Below, one piece after another: positions 8,177 to 18,421 of a stretch of 40,441 bases of DNA. The notes below the pieces were generated by a model. It made no database searches. It was given only the letters and a program-made list of their open reading frames with translations, and was not told the origin of the DNA. The position numbers and the translations under genes are program-made. The DNA is from Verrucomicrobiaceae bacterium. GTDB lineage: Bacteria; Verrucomicrobiota; Verrucomicrobiia; Verrucomicrobiales; Verrucomicrobiaceae. The stretch lies in the NCBI GenBank assembly GCA_016795375.1, contig JAEUHJ010000053.1, positions 1 to 40,441 of the forward strand. The letters run 5' to 3'. The stretch's first letter is position 1. Every line of letters begins with the position of its first letter.

Positions 8177-9562
8177 TCAGCGCTCCTTCTTCGGCCCTTT
8201 GCCACGCACGCTCATGCGGAAGGGCACGCCGGGAGCGGGCCACTCGTCGCGGATGACTTTTTCCAGATAGCGTGTGTAGCTTTCCGTGAGCTTTGAGGCG
8301 CGGTTGGCGAACAGCACGAAGTGCGGCACCGGGATGGCGAACTCGGACGCTTCATTCACCTGCGTGGCGTAGAGCAGCTTGAAGCTGTGCGTGCTACGGC
8401 CGAGGGCTCCGGGCGTGTTCTCAATGGCGGTGTGCAGCAGGCGGTTCAGCGAGCCGGTGCTGATGCGGTTCTGCGCGCCGGAGCGCACTTTTTCGATCTG
8501 CACAAAGAGCTTGCCGATGTGTTCCTTGTTCTTCGCGGAGGTGGCGACGAGCGGCGCGTAATGCAGGAAGAAGAACTCACGGCGCATGATTTCCTCCAGG
8601 TGTTCGATGCGGTCCTTCTGCTTGCCATCGGGATGGAAGAGATCCCACTTGTTCATGACGAGGATGCAGGGCTTGCGCTCCTCCAGGATGATCTGAGCGA
8701 TCTTGCGGTCCTGCATCTTCGCGCCGTCGGCGCAATCGACGACAAGCAGCACCAGGTCGGCGCGTTTGATGCTCTGGATGCTGCGATCGACGCTGGAAAT
8801 CTCGACGTAGGTGTCAAGGTGCGCGCGGCGGCGGATGCCGGCGGTGTCGATGAGCTGGTATTTCCTGCCGTTCCAGGCGGCCTGGATGTCGAGCGCGTCA
8901 CGCGTCGTCCCGGCGACGGGACTGACGATGGCACGTTCCTGGCCGAGGATGGCGTTCACGATGGAGGATTTGCCCGCGTTCGGGCGGCCGACGATGGCGA
9001 GTTTGAGCGGCTTGACGTTTTGACCGGCCTTGGCGTCCTCGGTTTCGGTCGATTCCTTCAAATCAAGCCGCTGCGAGATTGTGGCGACGAGTTCGTCGAT
9101 GCCTTTGCCATGCGCGGCGCTGACCTCGATGGTGTCCTCAAAGCCCAGCCGGGTGAATTCAGCGGCGTTGAGCTTGCGCTTGGGCGAATCGGCCTTGTTG
9201 CAGACGAGGATGACGGGCTTGCTGGTCTTGCGGAACTGGCGGGCGAGTGCCTGGTCGATCGGCGTGATGCCATCGACGACATCGACGACGAGCAGCAGCA
9301 GATCGGCCACATCGAGGGCGATGGCGGCCTCGGTTTGCACCTGGTCGGTCAAAACGTCCTCGGTGTTCGCTCCGATGCCGCCGGTGTCCATGATCTCGAA
9401 CCACGCCGGCCCTTTGCGGCATTGCGCGGTGATGCGGTCGCGCGTCACACCTGCCATGTCATGGACGATGGAGATGTTTTTGCCGGCGAGGCGGTTGAAA
9501 AGCGCGGACTTGCCCACGTTCGGGCGGCCGACGATGGCGACGGTTTTGAGGGCGGAAGACAT
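8177..9562 (-). CDS. der: ribosome assembly GTPase Der (EngA)
   Basis: A 461-residue double GTPase. The first G1 loop is GRPNVGKS at residues 12-19, with DTGGIG as G3 and NKAD as G4. The second G1 loop is GRPNAGKSS, followed by DTAGIRRRA and NKWD. A KH-like C-terminal domain and a basic tail (RGKGPKKER) complete the usual Der layout and length. Der acts in 50S subunit maturation. It lies downstream of pgsA on the same strand, separated by a 134-bp gap filled mostly by a repeat array. A 34-bp direct repeat follows 2 bp after its stop. Confidence 0.97.
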   Translation of the reverse strand: MSSALKTVAIVGRPNVGKSALFNRLAGKNISIVHDMAGVTRDRITAQCRKGPAWFEIMDTGGIGANTEDVLTDQVQTEAAIALDVADLLLLVVDVVDGITPIDQALARQFRKTSKPVILVCNKADSPKRKLNAAEFTRLGFEDTIEVSAAHGKGIDELVATISQRLDLKESTETEDAKAGQNVKPLKLAIVGRPNAGKSSIVNAILGQERAIVSPVAGTTRDALDIQAAWNGRKYQLIDTAGIRRRAHLDTYVEISSVDRSIQSIKRADLVLLVVDCADGAKMQDRKIAQIILEERKPCILVMNKWDLFHPDGKQKDRIEHLEEIMRREFFFLHYAPLVATSAKNKEHIGKLFVQIEKVRSGAQNRISTGSLNRLLHTAIENTPGALGRSTHSFKLLYATQVNEASEFAIPVPHFVLFANRASKLTESYTRYLEKVIRDEWPAPGVPFRMSVRGKGPKKER

Positions 9563-9591
9563 AAAGTACGCGTTGGGAACTGAGAGCGCCT

Positions 9592-9704
9592 GATTGGACA
9601 GGATGAACAGGATTCTAGAGGATTGACTGGATTGTCATTCCACAGCCAATCCTGTTAATCCACCTGCAATCCCGTCAATCCTGTCAAAAACGGGCTTCAA
9701 TCCT
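9592..9704. repeat. inverted array of ~9-bp units between pgsA and der
   Basis: The left part repeats GGAT-based units such as GGATTGACT at about 9-bp spacing. The right part repeats the complement, such as AATCCTGTC and AATCCTGTT. The arms face each other around ~9635-9646, so the transcript could form a long imperfect hairpin. The last unit runs into the pgsA gene and supplies its final codons and stop. Confidence 0.75.
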
Positions 9705-10269
9705 GACCGGCGGCCTTGATCTGCCGCGTGCCGTCCACGAGGTAAATCATGCCGGACCAGAAGGTAAAGATGCCCGCCAGCGCCACCGGCCAGATCAACG
9801 GGATGAACGTCAGGTCGAGCAGCACCCACAGGATGGCGATGATTTGTGTGAAGGTGGTGGCCTTTCCCGTCCAGTGCGGCTGGATGCGGCAGTGACCGGC
9901 GACATGGTCGATCAAAAACGCCGCGCCGATGCAGGCGAGGTCCTTGAAGATGATGAGCAGCGGGAACCACAGCGGGAAATGCTGTCGCCAGGAGGTGAAG
10001 CTGAGCGTGATGATGGCGGAGAGCAGCAGCAGCTTGTCTGCCAGCGGATCGAGGATGGAGCCGAGGCGGGACTGCTGGTTGAAATTGCGCGCGATCCATC
10101 CGTCCACCGCATCGCTGAGCGCGGCGATGCCGAAAACCGCCGCCGCCCACAGCCGCAGGGATTCATCCGCCCTTCCGGTGCGCACGCTGTCGCCATAATA
10201 GATCACCAGCCCGATGAAAACCGGGATGAGCAGGATGCGGAAAATGGTGATCTGCGTCGCGAGATTCAT
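9697..10269 (-). CDS. pgsA: CDP-diacylglycerol--glycerol-3-phosphate 3-phosphatidyltransferase
   Basis: A 190-residue integral membrane protein. It carries the complete CDP-alcohol phosphatidyltransferase motif from Asp53 to Asp78, with the spacing D-x2-DG-x2-AR-x8-G-x3-D-x3-D. Several hydrophobic helices follow. This enzyme makes phosphatidylglycerophosphate in the inner membrane, the first committed step to phosphatidylglycerol. Other CDP-alcohol transferases share the motif; length and the MNLATQITIFRI start favour PgsA. The last codons (Gln-Asp-stop) belong to a repeat unit. The upstream gap to aat is filled entirely by a heptad array. Confidence 0.9.
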   Translation of the reverse strand: MNLATQITIFRILLIPVFIGLVIYYGDSVRTGRADESLRLWAAAVFGIAALSDAVDGWIARNFNQQSRLGSILDPLADKLLLLSAIITLSFTSWRQHFPLWFPLLIIFKDLACIGAAFLIDHVAGHCRIQPHWTGKATTFTQIIAILWVLLDLTFIPLIWPVALAGIFTFWSGMIYLVDGTRQIKAAGQD

Positions 10270-10278
10270 CCGGGTCAG

Positions 10279-10355
10279 TTTAAGGTTTAAGGTTTAAAGT
10301 TCAAAGTTTGAATCGCGTCGCTTGAAACTTGAAACCTGTGACTTGAAACTAACGA
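10279..10355. repeat. phased 7-bp repeat array with inverted arms (pgsA-aat gap)
   Basis: Eleven 7-bp steps in strict register. The left arm has units such as TTTAAGG (twice), TTTAAAG and TTCAAAG. The centre is CGCGTCG, and the right arm has three copies of CTTGAAA. The right unit is close to the reverse complement of the left ones, giving dyad symmetry. The array starts 9 bp from the pgsA start codon and ends directly at the aat ATG, so promoters of both divergent genes must lie in or beside it. Confidence 0.85.
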
Positions 10356-10931
10356 ATGCCACGGATTGAGCCCGTAGATTTGTTGAACGCCTACTGCGAG
10401 GGAGCCTTCCCGATGGGGGAGGACGACGGTTCCATCTCGTGGTATCGCCCGAAGATGCGCGGCATCCTGCCGGTGGCGGAGTTTCATGTGCCGCGGCGGT
10501 TTGAGCGGTATTTGAGGCGACATCCCTTTGAAGTGCGCTGGAACACGTCCTTCGGCGATGTGATTCGTGGCTGTGCGGATCGCGAGAGCACCTGGATCAC
10601 GGACACGATCATGGACACATATGAGGAGCTGCACCGCATCGGTTTCGCGCATTGCGCGGAAGTGTGGCGTGACGGCAAACTGATGGGCGGCGTCTATGGC
10701 GTGGGCATCGGCGGGGCGTTTTTCGGCGAATCGATGTTCAGCCGCGAGCCGCAGGCGTCGAAGGTGGCACTGACTCATCTGCAATGGCGTTTGAAGGAGC
10801 GCGGTTTTCTTTTGCACGACACACAGTGGACCACGCCGCATCTGGCGATGTTCGGCGGTCATGAAATCCCCTGCGCGCAGTATCTGGAGCTGCTGCACCG
10901 GGCGATTCAGCGGAAGGCGACGTTTGTCTGA
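10356..10931 (+). CDS. aat: leucyl/phenylalanyl-tRNA--protein transferase
   Basis: A 191-residue Aat protein. Family motifs include AYCEGAFPMG near the start, ISWYRPKMRGILP, SREPQASKVAL and LHDTQWTTPHLAMFGG. The enzyme transfers Leu or Phe from tRNA to proteins with N-terminal Arg or Lys, marking them for ClpS/ClpAP degradation (N-degron pathway). It is shorter than the E. coli protein (about 230 residues), mostly because the N-terminal lobe is reduced. The ATG comes immediately after the last heptad of the repeat array, leaving no Shine-Dalgarno sequence. It converges on speA. Confidence 0.95.
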   Translation: MPRIEPVDLLNAYCEGAFPMGEDDGSISWYRPKMRGILPVAEFHVPRRFERYLRRHPFEVRWNTSFGDVIRGCADRESTWITDTIMDTYEELHRIGFAHCAEVWRDGKLMGGVYGVGIGGAFFGESMFSREPQASKVALTHLQWRLKERGFLLHDTQWTTPHLAMFGGHEIPCAQYLELLHRAIQRKATFV

Positions 10932-10936
10932 CCGGA

Positions 10937-12871
<1,935 letters not shown>

Positions 12872-12945
12872 TTTCGGTTTGTGAGGGAGGTGTGGATTGG
12901 CGGGCGGCGATTATGAGGCCAAAACGTGAAATGCAAAGCGACATG

Positions 12946-13623
12946 TCAGCCTTTGAGCCGCCGGAAGGTGAAGGGGAGGCACAGGGCGGAGTAAAACACC
13001 ACGCCGAGGCCGATGGCGACGAAGTTGTACCACGGCCATGGCCCGAGATGGTCGAACAGGCTGGCCTGCGGCGGCTTCGCACACTGGAAGGCATAATTCG
13101 TGCCGAGTGCGAGATTGACCGCTGCGGTGGTGGCATACCAGGCCAGCGAGAAGCTCATCATCCGCCACACCGCGCCCGGCGCGGGCCGCATGCGCATGCC
13201 AGTGACGACGTAAAACGCTGCGATGGTCACGCCGCTGTGCAGCGCGAAGAACGCGAAAAAGCGCGGGTCGGGATGATCAAACTGCAAGGCCGGCGTCAGC
13301 AGCCCCTGGAAGGTGCCGGCGATGCCGAAGAAGTACACCACCTCGCACCAGAACTGCCTGCGGAAGCAGAGCCCCAGTCCTCCGGCGATGGCGGCGATGT
13401 CGCAGTATTGCAGCGGCAGCAGCGTCTGTGCGTTCAATGATCCGTTCATCCAGTGCATAAGCAGCGTGCCGGGGATTTGCAGCAGCAGCAGCGCGCCGAG
13501 CATTTTTTCTGCGACGCGTGAAAAACGTGTGCGAGAGAGCAGAAGCATCACCACCAGCGCCAGCGCGGTGACGAGGAGCATGGCCTGGTGTGACGCGCCG
13601 TAGGGGTGAAACTGGGGGGGCAT
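12946..13623 (-). CDS. TIGR02206 family integral membrane protein
   Basis: A 225-residue protein from ATG 13623 (MPPQFHPYGASHQ); the frame is open to 13773 but that part has no family features. It has about six hydrophobic segments. Conserved-looking positions include LPLQYCDIAAI and a FFALHSGV segment near the middle, typical of the TIGR02206/YwaF group. The family function is unknown. It is divergent from the DUF3592-type gene, with 58 bp between start codons, and lies upstream of speA on the same strand. Confidence 0.8.
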   Translation of the reverse strand: MPPQFHPYGASHQAMLLVTALALVVMLLLSRTRFSRVAEKMLGALLLLQIPGTLLMHWMNGSLNAQTLLPLQYCDIAAIAGGLGLCFRRQFWCEVVYFFGIAGTFQGLLTPALQFDHPDPRFFAFFALHSGVTIAAFYVVTGMRMRPAPGAVWRMMSFSLAWYATTAAVNLALGTNYAFQCAKPPQASLFDHLGPWPWYNFVAIGLGVVFYSALCLPFTFRRLKG

Positions 13624-13681
13624 GTCGGCGCATGATACGCGCCTGTTGCGGAAGTCAGCCGCTTTGTGCGATGCTGTGCGT

Positions 13682-15484
13682 ATGTCGAAACCTAACCACC
13701 TCTCTTCCTCGGGTTCCCCCGCGAAACAACTCGGCGGCGGCTGCGCGGTGCTCTTCGGGCTGCCGTTTATCATTGCCGGGCTCGCGATCGGCTGGTTTCT
13801 CTATTTTCCAGTGATCAGCGGGTGGTGGTCCGCACGCACTTGGGAGGAGGTACCGTGCTGGGTCGAAAAAGCGGAGATGACCAGCTCACGCGGCAGCAAG
13901 GGCGGCGTCACTTACCAGACGACGGCGAGCTACCGCTATGAATACCGCGGCCGCACTCTTCACAGCGAGGAGGTCGGCCTCACCGGCGGCTCGGACAATG
14001 TCGGTGACTTCCAGCAGCGGGCCTATGCGCAGCTTCGTGATTTCGAGGGCAAGGACCGCCCCTTCCGCTGTTATGTGAACCCCGCGAAGCCGGAGCAGGC
14101 CGTGCTGTTTCGTGATCTGCGTTGGGGCCTGATGCTCATGCTGTCCATCTTCCCGACGGTCTTTCCGTTGATCGGCGCGCTCGTGTCGGCGGGCGGCGCC
14201 ATGGGGGCGCGCAAGGCGGCGGCGGAGAAAAGACTCGCGCAGCAGCATCCATCCGAGCCGTGGCGCTGGCGGCAGGAGTGGCGCGGGGAGACGATCCATG
14301 AGTCCAAGAACGGCATGGGCGCGATTCTCGGCGTGGCGGGCTGGATTCTGCTGGTTCAGGGGCCGCTGGCGTTCGCCATCATCGGCGGCGGCGTGCTGGC
14401 GGAATCCTTCACGGCCGTGTTTGCGCTGCTGCCTGCGCTGCTGGCATTGATCCCGCTGTTCTTCGCATGGCGGCGTGTCCAGACGCGGCGGGTGCTCGGC
14501 AGGCCGTCGCTCTGGCTGAAGCAAACACCGCTGCGGCCAGGCTCCGCGCTGGAGGGAGAGCTGCGCTTTGACCGCGTGCTGTCATCGCGTGAGGTCATCC
14601 AGGCGCGGCTGCTCTGCCGGCGCAAAATCACGCGTGGCAGCGGCAAAGGCACCTCCACCTCGGTCGAGAAAATATGGGAGCACACGGAGACGCTCTCCGC
14701 CGGCGAGGCGCGGCGTGACATGAAGGGCGTGGCCCTGCCGCTGCGGGTGGAGATTCCGCGCGGGCTGCCCTGCGCTGTGATCGAGGAGGCCACAGCCGGA
14801 GTCACTGCTTTCGCGGGGCATGAGTGGAGCCTCGAACTCGCGCCCGCGAGTGGTGGCAAGGCCGCCGTGCTGCCGCTGCCGGTGTTCGTCAGCCGCGCGG
14901 AGGCGGAGCAGGCCAGATCCGCGGCGGGCCATGATGTCGAGGCCGCCGCGCCGGACACGGACGGGCTGGTGGAGCGTCTGCGGAGCGGCGGGGTGCTGGC
15001 GGAGTTCGACACGGACGGCGTTCCGATGATGATCGACTGTCCGCCGGGCCGCTTCCGCTTTCTCGGCGGCTTCCTGCTCGTCTTCGGCCTCATCTGGCTC
15101 GGCATTTTCATCCTCATGTCGTGGAAAGGGGACGCGCCGCTGATCTTCCGCCTCATCTGGGGCACGACGGCGCCGCTCATCATCATCGGCGGCCTGTGGA
15201 CGCTGCTGCACCGGCGGGTGGTGAGGTTCACGACGGATGAGCTGCGCATCCAGCACAGCGTCGGTCCCTTTTATTCCTGGAGCGAGTCATTCGCCCCGCG
15301 CCATATCGTGCGCTTCATGCACGACACGAACATGCAGTCCGGGAACCAGCACTACTATCGAGTCCGCGCCGAAACCACGTTCGGCAAAATCAGGACGCTG
15401 GTGGACGGCATCACGGAATCCCTCACCGCCGAGACGCTGGCGGGGCGGCTGGAGGGGTGGAAGAAGCAGGAAGCCCGGACGTGA
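13682..15484 (+). CDS. DUF3592-type membrane protein
   Basis: A 600-residue protein from ATG 13682 (MSKPNHLSSS); the frame is open from 13622. A membrane segment lies at residues ~20-45. A DUF3592-like extracytoplasmic domain follows, with ARTWEEVPCWV near residue 51 and the family-type ending CYVNPAKPEQAVLF near 145. Further hydrophobic segments are near 155-175, 220-265 and 465-530. The region between ~280 and 450 is hydrophilic and may be a beta-rich domain. Function is unknown. It ends 5 bp from the convergent helicase gene. Confidence 0.8.
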   Translation: MSKPNHLSSSGSPAKQLGGGCAVLFGLPFIIAGLAIGWFLYFPVISGWWSARTWEEVPCWVEKAEMTSSRGSKGGVTYQTTASYRYEYRGRTLHSEEVGLTGGSDNVGDFQQRAYAQLRDFEGKDRPFRCYVNPAKPEQAVLFRDLRWGLMLMLSIFPTVFPLIGALVSAGGAMGARKAAAEKRLAQQHPSEPWRWRQEWRGETIHESKNGMGAILGVAGWILLVQGPLAFAIIGGGVLAESFTAVFALLPALLALIPLFFAWRRVQTRRVLGRPSLWLKQTPLRPGSALEGELRFDRVLSSREVIQARLLCRRKITRGSGKGTSTSVEKIWEHTETLSAGEARRDMKGVALPLRVEIPRGLPCAVIEEATAGVTAFAGHEWSLELAPASGGKAAVLPLPVFVSRAEAEQARSAAGHDVEAAAPDTDGLVERLRSGGVLAEFDTDGVPMMIDCPPGRFRFLGGFLLVFGLIWLGIFILMSWKGDAPLIFRLIWGTTAPLIIIGGLWTLLHRRVVRFTTDELRIQHSVGPFYSWSESFAPRHIVRFMHDTNMQSGNQHYYRVRAETTFGKIRTLVDGITESLTAETLAGRLEGWKKQEART

Positions 15485-15489
15485 GGCGG

Positions 15490-16893
<1,404 letters not shown>

Positions 16894-16969
16894 GCGCGCC
16901 CTTACGCGAGAGCCACGCGGGAAGCGAGCAGTTTAACCGAAGGCCGGAATGATGAGGATCAGCCGCGCC

Positions 16970-16983
16970 ATGACGCGCGTCAT
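16970..16983. repeat. 14-bp perfect palindrome over a stop codon
   Basis: The sequence ATGACGCGCGTCAT is its own reverse complement. It includes the stop codon of the histidine phosphatase gene and an overlapping ATG that opens a 16-codon minus-strand frame (16933-16983) with a hydrophobic core. This may be chance in GC-rich DNA. Confidence 0.4.
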
Positions 16984-17654
16984 TTCCCCGCCGCCCACCA
17001 CTTCGACAAACGTCCGGCGGGCACGGCGGGGAGCGCGCCGTGGTCGTAGTGCGAGGTGTCGTTGAAGAGCGTGAGGCGGGCGCGGACGGGGCTTTTGAAG
17101 TCCACGATGTTGAGCGCGGCGGGATTCTGGTCGAGGTTGTCGCGGTAACGGCGCGGATCGAAGCCGAGCAAGGAGCTGAGCAGCAGGCGGATCGTGGCCT
17201 TGTGCGAGACGACAGTCACAGTCTGGCCTGGATGCTGGCGCACGATGTCCATGAGCACGGGCAGGGAACGCGCGGTGACTTGCAGGCCGCTTTCGCCGCC
17301 TTCGGGCGCGTAGGTGAAGGGATCCTCCTCCCACGCGGCGGCCTCGTCGGGGAACTTCGCCTCGACCTCGGCGCGTGTGTGCTGCTCCCAGTGGCCGTGG
17401 GAGATCTCCTTCAAGCCGGGACGTGGCAGCACCTCCAGGCCATGCGGCGCGGCGATGATGCGCGCGGTCTCCATCGTGCGATCCAGCGGCGAGGCATAGA
17501 CCGCGGCGATCTTCTCACCCGCGAGGCGCTCCGAGAGTTTCGCGGCCTGGCGGCGGCCTTCATCAGAGAGCCGCACGTCCGTCGCGCCGGCGAAGCGGTC
17601 TTCAGCGGTCAAAACGGTGGCGCCGTGGCGGATGAGGAAGATGCGAGTGCTCAT
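16980..17654 (-). CDS. histidine phosphatase family protein
   Basis: A 224-residue member of the phosphoglycerate mutase-like superfamily. The phosphate pocket is recognisable: Arg9-His10-Gly in LIRHGAT, an Arg in YASPLDRTMETA, Glu83 in LKEISHG and His151 in VVSHKATIR. The phosphohistidine would form on His10. Related proteins are cofactor-dependent mutases, alpha-ribazole phosphatase or broad phosphatases; the sequence does not decide between them. It lies 33 bp after the AlkA-like glycosylase on the same strand and upstream of the helicase, so a three-gene transcript is possible. Confidence 0.9.
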   Translation of the reverse strand: MSTRIFLIRHGATVLTAEDRFAGATDVRLSDEGRRQAAKLSERLAGEKIAAVYASPLDRTMETARIIAAPHGLEVLPRPGLKEISHGHWEQHTRAEVEAKFPDEAAAWEEDPFTYAPEGGESGLQVTARSLPVLMDIVRQHPGQTVTVVSHKATIRLLLSSLLGFDPRRYRDNLDQNPAALNIVDFKSPVRARLTLFNDTSHYDHGALPAVPAGRLSKWWAAGK

Positions 17655-17687
17655 GAGTCAGGAGAGATGGATGATGAATCTGGCGGA

Positions 17688-18305
17688 TCAACGTCCTTTT
17701 GACGCGTCCGCCGCACGCCACAAATACCAGGCGGCGAGGGTGCGGTGCGGCCGCCATTTGTCGGCGCGGGCGAGGAGTTCCTTCGGCCTGGGCATTTCAG
17801 CGAACTTTTTCACCACGCGCCAGCCGTTGCGCACACCGTAGTCGTCAGCGGGAAAGACATCCGGCCTGCCGAGGGTGAAGATGAGCAGCATTTCGACGGT
17901 CCAGCGGCCGACGCCGCGCACCTCGACGAGGCGGGAGATCAATTCATCATCGTCGAGCTTTGCCGCTGCGGCGCGTGTGGGGATGTGGCCGCTGAGTGTT
18001 TTCGCGGCGATGTCGCGGATGGCGAGCATTTTCCCGGTGGAGAAGCCGCAGCCGCGCAGCGCGGCGTCATCGGCGTCGAGCACCTGTTGTGGTTTGGGAA
18101 AACGGCATCCGGGGAAAAGCGCCTTGAGGCGGCGCAGGATGGCCTCGGCCGCGTTCGCGTGGAGCTGCTGGTGCGCCACCGCGCTGATCAACGCCTCGTA
18201 AGGCGAGCGCTTTTGCGGCACGAGCAGGCAGGGGCCGTGGGTCTGGATCAGGCGGCGCATGATGGCGCATTTTTTGGCGAGGCTGGTCTCGGCTTCGGTG
18301 TGCAT
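17688..18305 (-). CDS. DNA-3-methyladenine glycosylase II-like (HhH-GPD)
   Basis: A 205-residue protein from ATG 18305; the frame is open to 18428, but the conserved part starts after MHTEAETS. The helix-hairpin-helix motif is VRGVGRWTVEMLL (residues 129-141), followed by FPADDYGV, where Asp155 matches the catalytic Asp of AlkA-type enzymes. These enzymes excise alkylated bases in base-excision repair. Compared with E. coli AlkA (282 residues) it lacks the N-terminal domain, as many short bacterial homologues do. Its start is 116 bp from the divergent FHA gene, with a nested inverted repeat between them. Confidence 0.9.
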   Translation of the reverse strand: MHTEAETSLAKKCAIMRRLIQTHGPCLLVPQKRSPYEALISAVAHQQLHANAAEAILRRLKALFPGCRFPKPQQVLDADDAALRGCGFSTGKMLAIRDIAAKTLSGHIPTRAAAAKLDDDELISRLVEVRGVGRWTVEMLLIFTLGRPDVFPADDYGVRNGWRVVKKFAEMPRPKELLARADKWRPHRTLAAWYLWRAADASKGR

Positions 18306-18352
18306 GGCGGCCCAAGAGAGCACGGGGCGTTCATTTTCGCATCCGGCAAAAA

Positions 18353-18397
18353 GGAGGATTGATTCCGCGCCCGGAATCAGGTTTGATCCCATCCTCC
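18353..18397. promoter_or_regulatory. nested inverted repeat upstream of FHA gene 1
   Basis: An outer pair GGAGGAT (18353-18359) and ATCCTCC (18391-18397) encloses an inner pair TGATTCC (18360-18366) and GGAATCA (18373-18379). It lies between the divergent glycosylase and FHA genes and could be an operator or a leader hairpin. Part of the inner motif (TGATTCCGCGCC) recurs upstream of FHA gene 2. Confidence 0.5.
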
Positions 18398-18421
18398 CGC
18401 AGCCAGGAACGACGCGCAAAC

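Noticed and set aside
8321..9583. 420-codon open frame antisense to der
   Set aside because: A shadow of the double GTPase gene; no domain was seen.
9592..9704. Inverted array considered as an intrinsic terminator for pgsA
   Set aside because: Pairing is imperfect and long and no T-run follows in the direction of transcription.
10279..10355. Short repeats considered as a CRISPR array
   Set aside because: Units are 7 bp and contiguous with no spacers, and no cas genes are nearby.
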